A stretch of DNA of 47,264 nucleotides, taken from the IMG/VR virus record IMGVR_UViG_3300033155_001653, positions 1 to 47,264 of that record. One strand, written 5' to 3'. Source of the stretch: a virus. Numbering within the stretch: the first letter of the stretch is position 1; every line of letters starts with the position of its first letter. Both the position numbers and the translations under genes were made by a program. This document shows positions 16,944 to 24,613 of the stretch, piece by piece. The notes beneath the pieces are model-generated. The model did no database searches. It saw nothing but the letters and a program-made list of their open reading frames with translations, and was not told the DNA's origin.

Positions 16944-17286
16944 GACGCCTCACCATGCGATCCATTACCATCCGACTGGTGAAGCTCACACCCATGATGA
17001 ACTTCTCTGCATCGGCTGGATGCAACTTTCCTCGCTCATCGATCATCGGCAGAGGCTTGCTATGCTTCGCGGCTTGCTCCTGGGCAGCTCGACCGACGTG
17101 AAGCAGCTCCTCACGATTGTCATAACCCCACTCAGTCTTCCCGGAGTACATCAGGCAATGGGCGCAAAGATGTGCCTCTTCACCGTTCAGGAGCTTCCCA
17201 GTCCAGACCCCGACACGCTCACGACATAAAGCACATGGCTTTTTGTCTTTGCACACACGGATCTCTTCAGCTTTGAAATACAACAT
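16927..17286 (-). CDS. Small zinc-ribbon protein
   Basis: 119 residues. Two Cys pairs, CKDKKPCALC (12-21) and CAHC (41-44), make a zinc-ribbon-like N-terminal half. The C-terminal half has helices rich in Arg and Met (SRMVMDRMVRRR). No Shine-Dalgarno precedes the ATG. A weak promoter-like pair lies immediately upstream. Function unknown. Confidence 0.7.
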   Translation of the reverse strand: MLYFKAEEIRVCKDKKPCALCRERVGVWTGKLLNGEEAHLCAHCLMYSGKTEWGYDNREELLHVGRAAQEQAAKHSKPLPMIDERGKLHPADAEKFIMGVSFTSRMVMDRMVRRRGLSD

Positions 17287-17289
17287 AAC

Positions 17290-17317
17290 AACTCATACTG
17301 TAACAATGACTTGCCAA
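17290..17317 (-). promoter_or_regulatory. Weak promoter-like pair
   Basis: TTGGCA (17312-17317) and TGAGTT (17290-17295) are spaced by 16 nt. The boxes are poor, but spacing and position directly above the 17286 start codon resemble the other leaderless promoters in the window. Confidence 0.25.
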
Positions 17318-17322
17318 CAAGT

Positions 17323-17991
17323 CTAGGCTGCGCGGTATTCCATGTGCTCAAGCTCTCGAAATAGATGAAAGCCAGGATCGTACTTCTGGTTGGTCTTATG
17401 GAAGTGACCGATGATCCCCTTGAACGATCTCTTCTCCTGGTTGGTCAGCTCCCTGTAAGCAATGGAGCCATCTGGCTCACGCGGGAACACCATCGGAATG
17501 TCCAGCTCGGAACACAGCACCTTGGTCAGCGCCGCGATGCTATTGATCTGGATGGGGTGGAACCTAGCGCATCGGAGCTTCACCCCATGAATGCGCTCGT
17601 CATCCTGGATGCGATCCTTCCCCCTGGTCGGAATCTTCTGCCCCTTCAGTCGGAAGCCATAATTAGCGACCTCCAAACTGATGGAGCGGCGCCCCATCCT
17701 GCCACCCGTATCCTTCGGATCATAAAGCACCGGGTCGAGGAACTGATAAATGACACCCTCCCTGTCGATGCAGAAAGTGACGCCCAGACTTCTGTTGATG
17801 AGTGTGTTGAAAGTAGTGGCCGCGCTGTTCTCGCCGCCCGTCCAATGCCAGATGACTAAGTCAGGAGGAAGCTCCCGTTTCCAGGTGTTCTTCTTCCCCC
17901 TGAACGTCATCTTGTGGTCTACCCATGTCTGTGTCGGGGCTCCCACTTGACACTTCTTCCCTCCCAGAATTATTTTGCCCACCGGGTCCAT
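17323..17991 (-). CDS. N-acetylmuramoyl-L-alanine amidase endolysin
   Basis: 222 residues. An Amidase_2 (T7 lysozyme-like) domain spans about 42-210: DLVIWHWTGG carries the first zinc ligand (H49), VTFCIDREGVIYQFLDP is the usual central strand pair, RRSISLEVAN follows, and IGHFHKTNQKYDPG holds the second His and the final ligand (D205). It cleaves the bond between muramic acid and the stem peptide to release progeny. The first 40 codons overlap the 3' end of the upstream lysozyme-like gene in another frame. The exact start is uncertain. Confidence 0.85.
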   Translation of the reverse strand: MDPVGKIILGGKKCQVGAPTQTWVDHKMTFRGKKNTWKRELPPDLVIWHWTGGENSAATTFNTLINRSLGVTFCIDREGVIYQFLDPVLYDPKDTGGRMGRRSISLEVANYGFRLKGQKIPTRGKDRIQDDERIHGVKLRCARFHPIQINSIAALTKVLCSELDIPMVFPREPDGSIAYRELTNQEKRSFKGIIGHFHKTNQKYDPGFHLFRELEHMEYRAA

Positions 17992-19018
17992 TCGTCGAGT
18001 CTACTACGGACGCTTTGCCATAGCCAAGCTGGATACAAACAGGCTCCATGTCGTCCCGACATCCATGCCCACTACCTGTGCGACACCAAAAAGCATTCAG
18101 GGTGTCAGTATTTTCTACACGCGCGAGCCCGCGCGAGCACGCGATCCTGTCGTCGCATGAAGCTCTTTTTGTCTCACACCGCCCGCCCCAAGTGATTGGT
18201 CGCCCTGGAAGCCATCTGAGCCGTCGTCCAGGCCGGCTGGGCGGAAGCTCTCCCTTGATTAGGTATCGAGCATCTGAGACGACCTGAGAGCACTGCTGCT
18301 GGTATCTAGCATCCCACTGGTTCAGCCTCTCCTGCTCCGACTGTCCAGCCAGGAACTCATCAGGTGGGTCCTCGCAGTCCAGGGTCATCTTGCCGATCCA
18401 AACAGCACGCTTGTTCCTGGCCTTCATATACCCCAGAACGTGCCGCTGATGCCGGCGCAGTGCCGACAGGAAAGTCTCGCCATTATCATCGCACTCTGTG
18501 ATGCGTCGAATCATGCCACGGTCACAAGTCCTTCGCCGATTGTTACCGACAACCTGCCAAATACCTACACAATCCTGTGGGTTACCATTGGCTTCAGCCA
18601 TACAGACTCGAAGAAATGCCGTAAGCACAGCATCCTCTCCCTCTTCGTCTGGCACATTCCAAATCTTGCCCCTTGTCTGCGCCGGGCTCTCCCATTGGAA
18701 TCGTCGAACCTTGCGCTTCGGCCTCGCTGCCAAATCAGCTTCGAGCTTGGCCCGAGCAATGGCAGAATCAGCCTCCATCTTGGCCCACCGCTCATTGCGC
18801 TCTTGCAAGCTTCGATCACTCTCTCGACGTCGCTTCTCATACTCTAACCTAACTTCAGCTCGTCGCTCAGCCCGAGCCTGAGCTGGTGTTGCCTCAGCCT
18901 CTTCCTCGCATGTCACAAAAGGAAAGAAGGTCAAAATGACAGCAAGCGGAATCACCGCCATCACCACAATCAGGAACCCTTTCGCCTTCGCCGACACGCC
19001 TCTCCACCATGCAGACAT
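17861..19018 (-). CDS. Membrane-anchored lysozyme/transglycosylase-like protein
   Basis: 385 residues from the ATG at 19018, which has GGAGGT 5 nt upstream. A transmembrane segment (about 14-36) is followed by a charged coiled coil (42-98) and a globular part. RVCMAEANGNPQDCVGIWQV (137-156) resembles the catalytic Glu region of lytic transglycosylases and related muramidases, with E142 as candidate. Many Cys residues suggest disulfides outside the cytoplasm. The last 43 codons overlap the amidase gene. It may be a signal-anchored lysin or a virion wall-degrading enzyme. The C-terminal 100 residues are of lower certainty. Confidence 0.68.
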   Translation of the reverse strand: MSAWWRGVSAKAKGFLIVVMAVIPLAVILTFFPFVTCEEEAEATPAQARAERRAEVRLEYEKRRRESDRSLQERNERWAKMEADSAIARAKLEADLAARPKRKVRRFQWESPAQTRGKIWNVPDEEGEDAVLTAFLRVCMAEANGNPQDCVGIWQVVGNNRRRTCDRGMIRRITECDDNGETFLSALRRHQRHVLGYMKARNKRAVWIGKMTLDCEDPPDEFLAGQSEQERLNQWDARYQQQCSQVVSDARYLIKGELPPSRPGRRLRWLPGRPITWGGRCETKRASCDDRIACSRGLARVENTDTLNAFWCRTGSGHGCRDDMEPVCIQLGYGKASVVDSTNGPGGQNNSGREEVSSGSPDTDMGRPQDDVQGEEEHLETGASS

Positions 19019-19084
19019 TCTGCACCTCCACTTTCTTGTGATGGTCAATTCGGCTAGCACTTTACCACACCACATCCACCCCTC

Positions 19085-19123
19085 AAAAAAAACGAGCCCC
19101 CTGGACACCACTCCAGGAGGCTC
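19085..19123 (-). terminator. Strong intrinsic terminator
   Basis: A 12-bp stem (19094-19105 with 19112-19123, one G-U pair), a 6-nt loop and then a run of eight T on the minus strand (19085-19092). It lies between the structured RNA and the lysis genes. Confidence 0.9.
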
Positions 19124-19159
19124 TTAGGACGGAATGACCTCACGGCCACACTGCTCGTC

Positions 19160-19187
19160 AACCTACCCATTCAAAAGGGTTTGTCAA
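19160..19187 (-). promoter_or_regulatory. Promoter 40 bp above the terminator
   Basis: TTGACA (19182-19187), a 16-nt spacer and TAGGTT (19160-19165). With the terminator at 19085 it would yield an RNA of roughly 70 nt, or drive the lysis genes by read-through. The spacer can also form an ACCC/GGGT hairpin, so it may only be part of the larger RNA. Confidence 0.45.
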
Positions 19188-19628
19188 CTATGCCAAGAAC
19201 ATAATATTTGGCTCTCCCGAGCCTGCTGCCCCGCACGGCCCGCAATCAGTACCCAACTGACCGCCCGGTATGTCCGCTTGCAATCAGCCATCCCGCGTCT
19301 CCTGTTAGGCCGATGGGTGTCAGCCCTTCAGGCAGGTCATGCGAAGCAGCAGAATCAGGAGCTTGTCACCCGGATTTGATGGGCATAGGAAGAAGGTGCC
19401 GGGTCACCCGCTCTCCAATCCCTGACTCAGACCATGTTGACCATCATCCCTTTCTGCTTTCCCATCGGAGGCCGGGAAAGCGTGGCCCTCGGCATTGTGG
19501 CTGGTACATCGAAGCGGCCTCTGACCTCGCCCCAGCCGCCCTTTGGTCTCATGGCTGGTCAGAGATTACACCGTGTCTCTAGTCCATTTCGTCCTCCGTC
19601 CTTTTTGCTGTTTTCCTCTTGCCCTTAT

Positions 19629-19656
19629 AATCTAAGCACTGGTTTGTGATTGTCAA
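19629..19656 (-). promoter_or_regulatory. Conserved-spacer promoter
   Basis: TTGACA (19651-19656), spacer ATCACAAACCAGTGCT, TAGATT (19629-19634). It is a near-consensus member of the phage family. It directly follows the AGAGCGAA hairpin and drives the gene-free 19083-19622 region. Confidence 0.8.
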
Positions 19657-19657
19657 C

Positions 19658-19680
19658 AGAGCGAAGGTCAATTTCGCTCT
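19658..19680 (-). terminator. AGAGCGAA hairpin at unit boundary
   Basis: An 8-bp stem (AGAGCGAA/TTCGCTCT) with a 7-nt loop, one base after the TAG of the 19682-20149 gene and one base above the next promoter. It has the same arrangement as the hairpin at 1211-1233. Confidence 0.5.
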
Positions 19681-19681
19681 A

Positions 19682-20149
19682 CTAGGAAGGAATAAATTTC
19701 ACGGTGGGATCTGGCACTTTACCGAAGCCCTTGCAGCTCTTGGTCTGCTCTTCCGTCATGAAGCTAATGGCCTTCTTCTTGTCGAAGGTCGCTGATGCCT
19801 TCCTCTTGATGATTTGTATTTTGCCCAGGGGGCTAATGAAATCATCAACCTTATGCTTCTCACTCATCTCTGTCGCCCGCTTCTTCAATTCGGCCACCTT
19901 CTCATTGAGCACCTTGAGCTTGGCATCCGCCTCAGCGAAATCAGCCACGAGGTCTCGGATGTCTTCGGTGATATCAGTCACCTCAGCACTCTTGCGCTCA
20001 CATTTCTCTGTACGCTTCGACGCTTGAAATTTCTCTTCATCCTCTATTTTTTTAGCCACTCCGTCCTTGACTGCTTCAGACAGCTTCTTGCGGTCGGTGC
20101 GTGACTTCTGATTCATCCCTACTCTGCGTGATAGATTCCCCACACCCAT
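19682..20149 (-). CDS. Small coiled-coil protein
   Basis: 155 residues from the ATG at 20149, chosen for AAAGGAG 6 nt upstream. The N-terminus is basic. Residues 30-110 are charged heptad-like sequence (TEDIRDLVADFAEADAKLK). The last 40 residues are Lys-rich with a single beta region (GKIQIIKRKASATF). No family recognised. It overlaps the 3' end of the 20076-20540 gene by 74 nt in another frame. Confidence 0.72.
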   Translation of the reverse strand: MGVGNLSRRVGMNQKSRTDRKKLSEAVKDGVAKKIEDEEKFQASKRTEKCERKSAEVTDITEDIRDLVADFAEADAKLKVLNEKVAELKKRATEMSEKHKVDDFISPLGKIQIIKRKASATFDKKKAISFMTEEQTKSCKGFGKVPDPTVKFIPS

Positions 20150-20540
20150 TGATTTCTCCTTTGATGGTCCACGCCAATTTTCTTCCCCGGCGAACACGAG
20201 CATCGAGAAGCCCGACCAAAGTGACGCCATCGGCCTTCGCCATGTCATCACAGTCGTACCAAACACATGCCTTGCTAGGGTCATCTGCCCTGTAGATGGC
20301 AGAGTTTTCGACGATGATATAGATAGGACCCAAGTGATATCTCCACCGGGCCTGACAGCTCTCTATTTGAGCTTTGAGCACACAGGCGTATTTGTAACCA
20401 TAATCCCCTGGCCACATCCAACTCGTGTCATGGTCGTTCGACCGGCACAAATAGCTCATGATGTTGGCTGCGACGATCTCGCCGCTTGGCAGCTCCACAT
20501 TCTGTGTTTTGGTCCTGAGTGTGTATGTGTAAACGCCCAT
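20076..20540 (-). CDS. Small hypothetical protein
   Basis: 154 residues from the ATG at 20540, which follows the conserved leader GGACGGAGGACACC and a conserved-spacer promoter. The sequence is rich in Trp, Tyr and Cys and probably beta-sheet (residues 1-95). No known motif. Its last 25 codons overlap the start of the coiled-coil gene and may be poorly constrained. Confidence 0.68.
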   Translation of the reverse strand: MGVYTYTLRTKTQNVELPSGEIVAANIMSYLCRSNDHDTSWMWPGDYGYKYACVLKAQIESCQARWRYHLGPIYIIVENSAIYRADDPSKACVWYDCDDMAKADGVTLVGLLDARVRRGRKLAWTIKGEINGCGESITQSRDESEVTHRPQEAV

Positions 20541-20561
20541 GGTGTCCTCCGTCCTACCCAT

Positions 20562-20589
20562 AATCTAAGCACTGACTTGCGATTGTCAA
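20562..20589 (-). promoter_or_regulatory. Conserved-spacer promoter
   Basis: TTGACA (20584-20589), spacer ATCGCAAGTCAGTGCT, TAGATT (20562-20567). It is followed by the shared leader and the ATG at 20540. Confidence 0.85.
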
Positions 20590-21090
20590 CTACCCCCAGC
20601 AGACTTTCTCACTTTCCTCTTTAGCCTTGCGACAGACTTCAAGAATCTGACGAACTCGCATCTTCACAGTGTCATCGGTGTACGCACAAATATGAGTCTC
20701 GGCGCCCATACGCTCCACACGAGCCACATTGCCCTCATGAACGACCTGGACCCCGGCATGACCACCAGCCAGGTGGAACGCCTCTCGAGTCGCCACAGAG
20801 CGCCTGGTCTCGCTATTGAGTGCTTTGAGACAGCCCTCAATGGCGCCGTCCAAAGTCTTCCCTTCCCAGACGCCACCGTAGTCGGGCTCGAAGCCGATAG
20901 CTCGGAGCACATTCCAAGCATTCGTATTTGCCATATTGACCCATGGCCAAGAAGGCTCTTCGTAGGAGACCTCTCCCTTCCCCATGCAATGAAGGCAGTC
21001 CGACCACGCCTTACCATCACGAATGCACTGACACTCATAGATATCGACAACGCTGGATGGGGAATTGGTGACCGAGAATGTGACTGACAT
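20590..21090 (-). CDS. Small protein with an N-terminal Cys motif
   Basis: 166 residues, GGAGG 6 nt upstream of the ATG. YECQCIRDGKAWSDCLHCMG (18-37) carries two Cys pairs and probably binds zinc. The rest is mixed helix and strand without recognisable motif. It has its own promoter at 21109-21136. Function unknown. Confidence 0.72.
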   Translation of the reverse strand: MSVTFSVTNSPSSVVDIYECQCIRDGKAWSDCLHCMGKGEVSYEEPSWPWVNMANTNAWNVLRAIGFEPDYGGVWEGKTLDGAIEGCLKALNSETRRSVATREAFHLAGGHAGVQVVHEGNVARVERMGAETHICAYTDDTVKMRVRQILEVCRKAKEESEKVCWG

Positions 21091-21108
21091 GCGCTGCCTC
21101 CACTCACA

Positions 21109-21136
21109 AAGCTAGCACATGGTTTGCGTGTGTCAA
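21109..21136 (-). promoter_or_regulatory. Promoter of the 20590-21090 gene
   Basis: TTGACA (21131-21136), spacer CACGCAAACCATGTGC, TAGCTT (21109-21114). The spacer shares CGCAAACCA with the conserved set. Confidence 0.7.
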
Positions 21137-21140
21137 CAGG

Positions 21141-21830
21141 TCAAACGATGATTGATGGGTCGTATCCTGCGAATAGCTCTCCTGGAATGTCGTTCTTTAT
21201 AAGGACTTCCTTCTCCCTGCGACGAACAGCCATCGGAGTCCGGTTCAGGATGACGATCCCGTCCTTGATTAGGCGCCGCTCTCCTTGCTGGTTCCACACA
21301 AACCAGGCATAGGCACAGGCATCAGTCGTGGTCTTCTTGCCAGTCTCTGGATCGACGAATTCCCGGAAGCTTGGTCGGTTGGGTATCACGGCCAGAGCTG
21401 GCGTGTTCTCCACCATCCAGGGCTGCCGGTCATCGCCTTCGAGAAAGTTCACCCGGAGTAGCATGACCACATACCTGGCGATGCGAAGCCCCTGGTTCAC
21501 GAACGCCTGGGCAAGCTTATAGGGCGGGTTCCCTACGCAGACGTCGAAGAGCCCATTCGCAGGCATGAGCCCCTTGAGAATCGCCCCATTGAAATAAATG
21601 AAATCCCCGGTTATATCAGCAGGATATACCGGATTGATCTCGACCGTGACCCATTTCACGCCCTTCTTCACTTCATTGACAGCCTTGACGATGGCACCCT
21701 CGCCACAAGAAGGCTCAATCCACACGCCGCCAGGGAGCTTCACCTTCTCCAGCAGCCGATGAACGACCCAGGAAGGCGTCGGATAGTCATCATTTTCCTG
21801 ACGTTCACGACCCCTTCCAGTAGCACTCAT
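21141..21830 (-). CDS. Adenine-specific DNA methyltransferase
   Basis: 229 residues; GGGGG 5 nt before the ATG. Motifs of an N6-adenine methyltransferase are present: DDYPTPSWVVHRLLE (14-28, common at the start of phage adenine methylases), WIEPSCGEGAIVKAV (motif I, SAM binding, 37-51), VEINP (63-67) and VGNPPYKLAQ (motif IV, NPPY at 101-104). It would methylate adenines, perhaps to evade host restriction. No partner restriction enzyme is seen. The target sequence cannot be predicted. Confidence 0.85.
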   Translation of the reverse strand: MSATGRGRERQENDDYPTPSWVVHRLLEKVKLPGGVWIEPSCGEGAIVKAVNEVKKGVKWVTVEINPVYPADITGDFIYFNGAILKGLMPANGLFDVCVGNPPYKLAQAFVNQGLRIARYVVMLLRVNFLEGDDRQPWMVENTPALAVIPNRPSFREFVDPETGKKTTTDACAYAWFVWNQQGERRLIKDGIVILNRTPMAVRRREKEVLIKNDIPGELFAGYDPSIIV

Positions 21831-21882
21831 AATGACCCCCGATCATCCAAGATGATCCGCTTGTTTCCTCTGCCTGTCGCGC

Positions 21883-22149
21883 TCAAACCCCCACCTCCCT
21901 TGGTACGCCTTCGAAGGGGAACCCGAGCTGACCGAGCTTCGGCAATGCTGGGTCCTGCCCCCTTCCTGCCTTGGCCAGCTTCCTGATGTAAGCGTTCCCA
22001 GCCCGACGCTTGGCCTTCATCTGCTGCTCCGGGCAGGCATCGACATGCTTGTCATAGTTCAAGTCTGAAAGGTTATGGTCCATGATGATGCCGCGTCCGC
22101 ATATTGGACACGTCTTGACCACCCTACCGTCTTCGACCTTCTTGGTCAT
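21883..22149 (-). CDS. Small C2HC zinc-finger protein
   Basis: 88 residues. CPICGRG (14-20) plus H35 and C39 form a C2HC finger. Residues 43-62 are strongly basic. It looks like a DNA- or RNA-binding protein, but the target is unknown. A promoter ends 7 nt above the ATG with no Shine-Dalgarno, so the mRNA is probably leaderless. Confidence 0.75.
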   Translation of the reverse strand: MTKKVEDGRVVKTCPICGRGIIMDHNLSDLNYDKHVDACPEQQMKAKRRAGNAYIRKLAKAGRGQDPALPKLGQLGFPFEGVPREVGV

Positions 22150-22155
22150 GCGTCT

Positions 22156-22184
22156 AATCTATGGTGTCAGATGTGCGGTGTCAA
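22156..22184 (-). promoter_or_regulatory. Promoter of a leaderless gene
   Basis: TTGACA (22179-22184), a 17-nt spacer and TAGATT (22156-22161), then six bases to the ATG at 22149. Transcription would start at the start codon. Confidence 0.65.
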
Positions 22185-22352
22185 CTTGGGTCGCAGAAAT
22201 GGCATGTGGGCCACCTGCTGACAGGACTGCTTTAGGCAGTACCACTGACCACCGATATTGACCCACTCCTTGTCCTTGTCATTTGCCATTAGACCTTCGA
22301 CTCCGCAGGCCGCGCACTTCACCTTCACCGGACTGTGCTTCCATTGCCTCAT
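22167..22352 (-). CDS. Small zinc-ribbon protein
   Basis: 61 residues. Two Cys pairs, CAAC (13-16) and CLKQSC (39-44), with HMPFL behind, form a compact ribbon. No Shine-Dalgarno. A -10-like TAAGAT (22359-22364) sits 7 nt above the ATG, which suggests a leaderless transcript divergent from the 22427 gene. Function unknown. Confidence 0.6.
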   Translation of the reverse strand: MRQWKHSPVKVKCAACGVEGLMANDKDKEWVNIGGQWYCLKQSCQQVAHMPFLRPKLTPHI

Positions 22353-22375
22353 TTGAGAATCTTACCACATCACTG

Positions 22376-22403
22376 TTGACAATCGCAAACCAATGCTTAG
22401 ATT
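22376..22403 (+). promoter_or_regulatory. Conserved-spacer promoter
   Basis: TTGACA (22376-22381), spacer ATCGCAAACCAATGCT, TAGATT (22398-22403). The spacer is identical to that of the promoter at 40730-40757. It drives three small genes (22427-23208). Confidence 0.88.
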
Positions 22404-22426
22404 AGAGGTAGACGGGGAGAGACACC

Positions 22427-22645
22427 ATGCAAAAGAAACTCATCAAATTCGCCATCGATTGTGCCAGCTCAGAGATGAATTCATGGACATACCTCGAAGG
22501 CCCGTCAGATGACTGGAATGAGGGAATGTGGCAGACGTTCCTTGAGGAGTTCCCGGTCCATACAGACGCGGACAGCAACCTTGTGAGCCGAGTCTATAAA
22601 GAGACCATCAGAATGCTTTGTGATCGCGAAGGCGTGGAGCTGTAG
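22427..22645 (+). CDS. Small acidic hypothetical protein
   Basis: 72 residues following the shared leader (GGGGAGAGACACC before the ATG). Mostly helical and acidic, with several Trp residues (SWTYLEGPSDDWNEGMW). No motif recognised. First gene of a three-gene plus-strand unit set within minus-strand genes. Confidence 0.75.
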   Translation: MQKKLIKFAIDCASSEMNSWTYLEGPSDDWNEGMWQTFLEEFPVHTDADSNLVSRVYKETIRMLCDREGVEL

Positions 22646-22653
22646 GAGAAATC

Positions 22654-22917
22654 ATGGAATTTTACAACGCAAAAGACGGCATGAACATTATTGACCTCAT
22701 CACCAAAGGTCACTCCGTTGAAGAGGCCACCGCCATCGTGAACCCCACCTCCATCGACATCCCTGTGTCCGATGAAGTGAAGGACTTCTGCGATGCCCTC
22801 GACAACGACCACTGCCCCGAGTGTGGCAAACATGTCGCCGACCGCGATGCCTTCGCCGGGCTCTGCTCTCAAGAATGCTACTGGAATGTTTTTGAAAACA
22901 CCGTGCCCACACAATAA
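22654..22917 (+). CDS. Small zinc-finger protein
   Basis: 87 residues with AGGAG upstream. CPECGKH (54-60) and the later C70/C74 (LCSQECYW) give a four-Cys site. The N-terminal half is helical. Second gene of the 22427-23208 unit. Function unknown. Confidence 0.75.
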   Translation: MEFYNAKDGMNIIDLITKGHSVEEATAIVNPTSIDIPVSDEVKDFCDALDNDHCPECGKHVADRDAFAGLCSQECYWNVFENTVPTQ

Positions 22918-22932
22918 TTGTAGGAGATCACC

Positions 22933-23208
22933 ATGTCACATCCACACAACGGCACCGACGTCACCCGAAAATACTTCTCCCACAATGGGCAGCGCTACCA
23001 AGTCACCTCATTCCGTGGTGGCAAGCTAGAGATCTACCATGTCGAAGACGACGGTCTGGAAATGTGGAAAGGCTACTGTCACGAGGTCAATGTGGACCTC
23101 GGTGAAGCTGCCTACGATGCCTTCCAGGATGCTCCTGGTCAGCGATTCCTATTCGATGCTGGTAGTGCCAGCCTCCTACTTCTCAAAGACCGACGATGGG
23201 CGCACTAG
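22933..23208 (+). CDS. Small hypothetical protein
   Basis: 91 residues, AGGAG 6 nt before the ATG. Probably beta-rich (KYFSHNGQRYQVTSFRGGKL) with a short acidic helix. Its TAG shares the palindrome CTAG with the stop of the convergent gene at 23205, so no terminator separates them. Function unknown. Confidence 0.72.
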   Translation: MSHPHNGTDVTRKYFSHNGQRYQVTSFRGGKLEIYHVEDDGLEMWKGYCHEVNVDLGEAAYDAFQDAPGQRFLFDAGSASLLLLKDRRWAH

Positions 23209-24032
23209 CGCCGTTTCTGTGGGAAGCACTTGCGGTCGATCTGCTCCTGCGAAGGCTTCATCACAACCTTGTAACCAGCGCCGGTCTTACCCTTGACTGG
23301 CTTGATCGAGACGGTCGCTGCATTGGCCATCTTGGCAGCCTTCCCCAGCTTCTCTTCTTCGTCCCAATCTTCACCCTCTGATGCGTATGACCCCTGCTCC
23401 TCATACTCCCCAGCGATCTCCCACTTGATCTTGTTGCCCAGGTCATTGACAGGCCAGCGAAGCACATTGGCCAAGATGCCTTCCGGGTCACGGATGAAGC
23501 TCACGCCATTTTTCATCGCTGCAACAACGCACTCGGCCACCTTGTAATCACTCAAGCTCTTGGCGTTACGGACGTCAATGAGCCCGAAGTCGACGTAGCC
23601 CTTCTTGAGAGCTGCTTCGTGCTTGGAGCCCATCAATCCAGGTTTACGAGGCTCACGGTGCTTGGGACGATGGAAGTAGGGCTCGACCCCAGGAGTCACA
23701 TTGCTGTAGGAGCCCATCCCACGAGATTCTTCGAGGGGATCTTCGTCGTCCCAGGGAACGTCCTCGGCCAGGTTCGAGGGCTCTGGGTCTCCCGCTGACT
23801 CTGACCCTTGCTCAGGCTCGTCGTCGCTGATGTCGTAGCCCTCTTTGGTCATCCAGTCATCGAGCATCGAGACGAGCTTCGACTCGCCCCCCTCCCCAGA
23901 AACATTCTCATCCAGGGGCATCCTGTCACTCAGATTCCCCATGATGTGCTCAGCTCGATCACCACCAGTCAGCATGGAAAGCTCCCTGTGAGCATCATCT
24001 GCTACTGGCAACCCAAATGGATTGCGCGCCAT
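23205..24032 (-). CDS. Acidic hypothetical protein, possible virion component
   Basis: 275 residues from the ATG at 24032 with AGGAG 7 nt upstream. Residues 15-120 are acidic and low in complexity. Residues 135-235 form a more ordered domain (KKGYVDFGLIDVRNAKSLSD and a WPVNDLGNKIKWEI segment). The C-terminus is basic. Adjacent to the 24037 gene by 4 nt, so the two are co-transcribed. A structural or scaffolding role is a guess from composition. Confidence 0.75.
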   Translation of the reverse strand: MARNPFGLPVADDAHRELSMLTGGDRAEHIMGNLSDRMPLDENVSGEGGESKLVSMLDDWMTKEGYDISDDEPEQGSESAGDPEPSNLAEDVPWDDEDPLEESRGMGSYSNVTPGVEPYFHRPKHREPRKPGLMGSKHEAALKKGYVDFGLIDVRNAKSLSDYKVAECVVAAMKNGVSFIRDPEGILANVLRWPVNDLGNKIKWEIAGEYEEQGSYASEGEDWDEEEKLGKAAKMANAATVSIKPVKGKTGAGYKVVMKPSQEQIDRKCFPQKRR

Positions 24033-24036
24033 GGGT

Positions 24037-24546
24037 CTACTCCTGTTCCGGGATGACATGGAGCTGCGGCATGTCATGGTCGCCGGTCTGCGCAGCCACG
24101 ATGGCCTTGAATTGGACACTAGAGATGCCTTCGAGCACGACGGTGCGACTGAATGCCTTCCATGCGTCCGTATCAGCCTCTCGATACTGAAGCGTGATGT
24201 CGGCCTCAGCCACCGCTGGATTCGAGCCCTGGCCGACATGGCCCAGGAGCAGACCGAGCGTGGACATCGTGCCACTGATGGTTACAGGCGTGCCGAAGGT
24301 GATGAGGTCGTAAGTGATCTCTGCTGTCGCCACGTCTGGGACCTCGATGGAGTCGGTGGCTTCATCCACAACTCCACCGCTTATGGCATTGACCTGCGAA
24401 GCTCCCATGACGTGATGCTCATCACGACACAGATATTCGATCCGCAGAAGGAGCGCCGATTTCAGCGTTGCCTCCAGCGAAGAGTCATTGTTGACGCTGT
24501 TCCGAAGCAATTGTTGGAACATGCTGAAAGTCGTTTGGACGGCCAT
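24037..24546 (-). CDS. Possible virion structural protein
   Basis: 169 residues from the ATG at 24546, which has AGGAGG 5 nt upstream. The first 45 residues are helical. The rest is beta-rich with Thr/Val/Gly repeats (EITYDLITFGTPVTISGTMS) typical of phage tail or decoration proteins. No specific family recognised. It lies about 70 nt beyond the terminator of the large structured RNA and has no visible promoter of its own. Confidence 0.72.
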   Translation of the reverse strand: MAVQTTFSMFQQLLRNSVNNDSSLEATLKSALLLRIEYLCRDEHHVMGASQVNAISGGVVDEATDSIEVPDVATAEITYDLITFGTPVTISGTMSTLGLLLGHVGQGSNPAVAEADITLQYREADTDAWKAFSRTVVLEGISSVQFKAIVAAQTGDHDMPQLHVIPEQE

Positions 24547-24613
24547 GATTCCTCCTGTGCTAGCCCAGTCTACAACACGCGCTCGATTTCGAGAAGCCGC
24601 AGAGGATAACACG

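Larger units (their letters stand above)
19083..19622 (-). ncRNA. Structured non-coding transcript, about 540 nt
   Basis: There is no credible open frame on the minus strand between the 19629-19656 promoter and the terminator at 19085-19123, although the region is long. It is full of perfect hairpins: GCTTTCCC/GGGAAAGC with a 10-nt loop (19456-19481), CCAGCC/GGCTGG (19532-19558), TCAGT/ACTGA (19246-19260) and GGCTC-GGGA-GAGCC with a GNRA tetraloop (19210-19223). The 10-nt loop contains GGCCTC, complementary to GAGGCC at 19516-19521, a possible pseudoknot. A GGACGGAGGACGAA leader leads only to the two-codon frame ATG GAC TAG. A decayed gene is the alternative. Confidence 0.55.

Noticed and set aside
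19581-19590. Gene starting after the GGACGGAGGACGAA leader
   Set aside because: The frame is ATG GAC TAG only; no other frame continues it.
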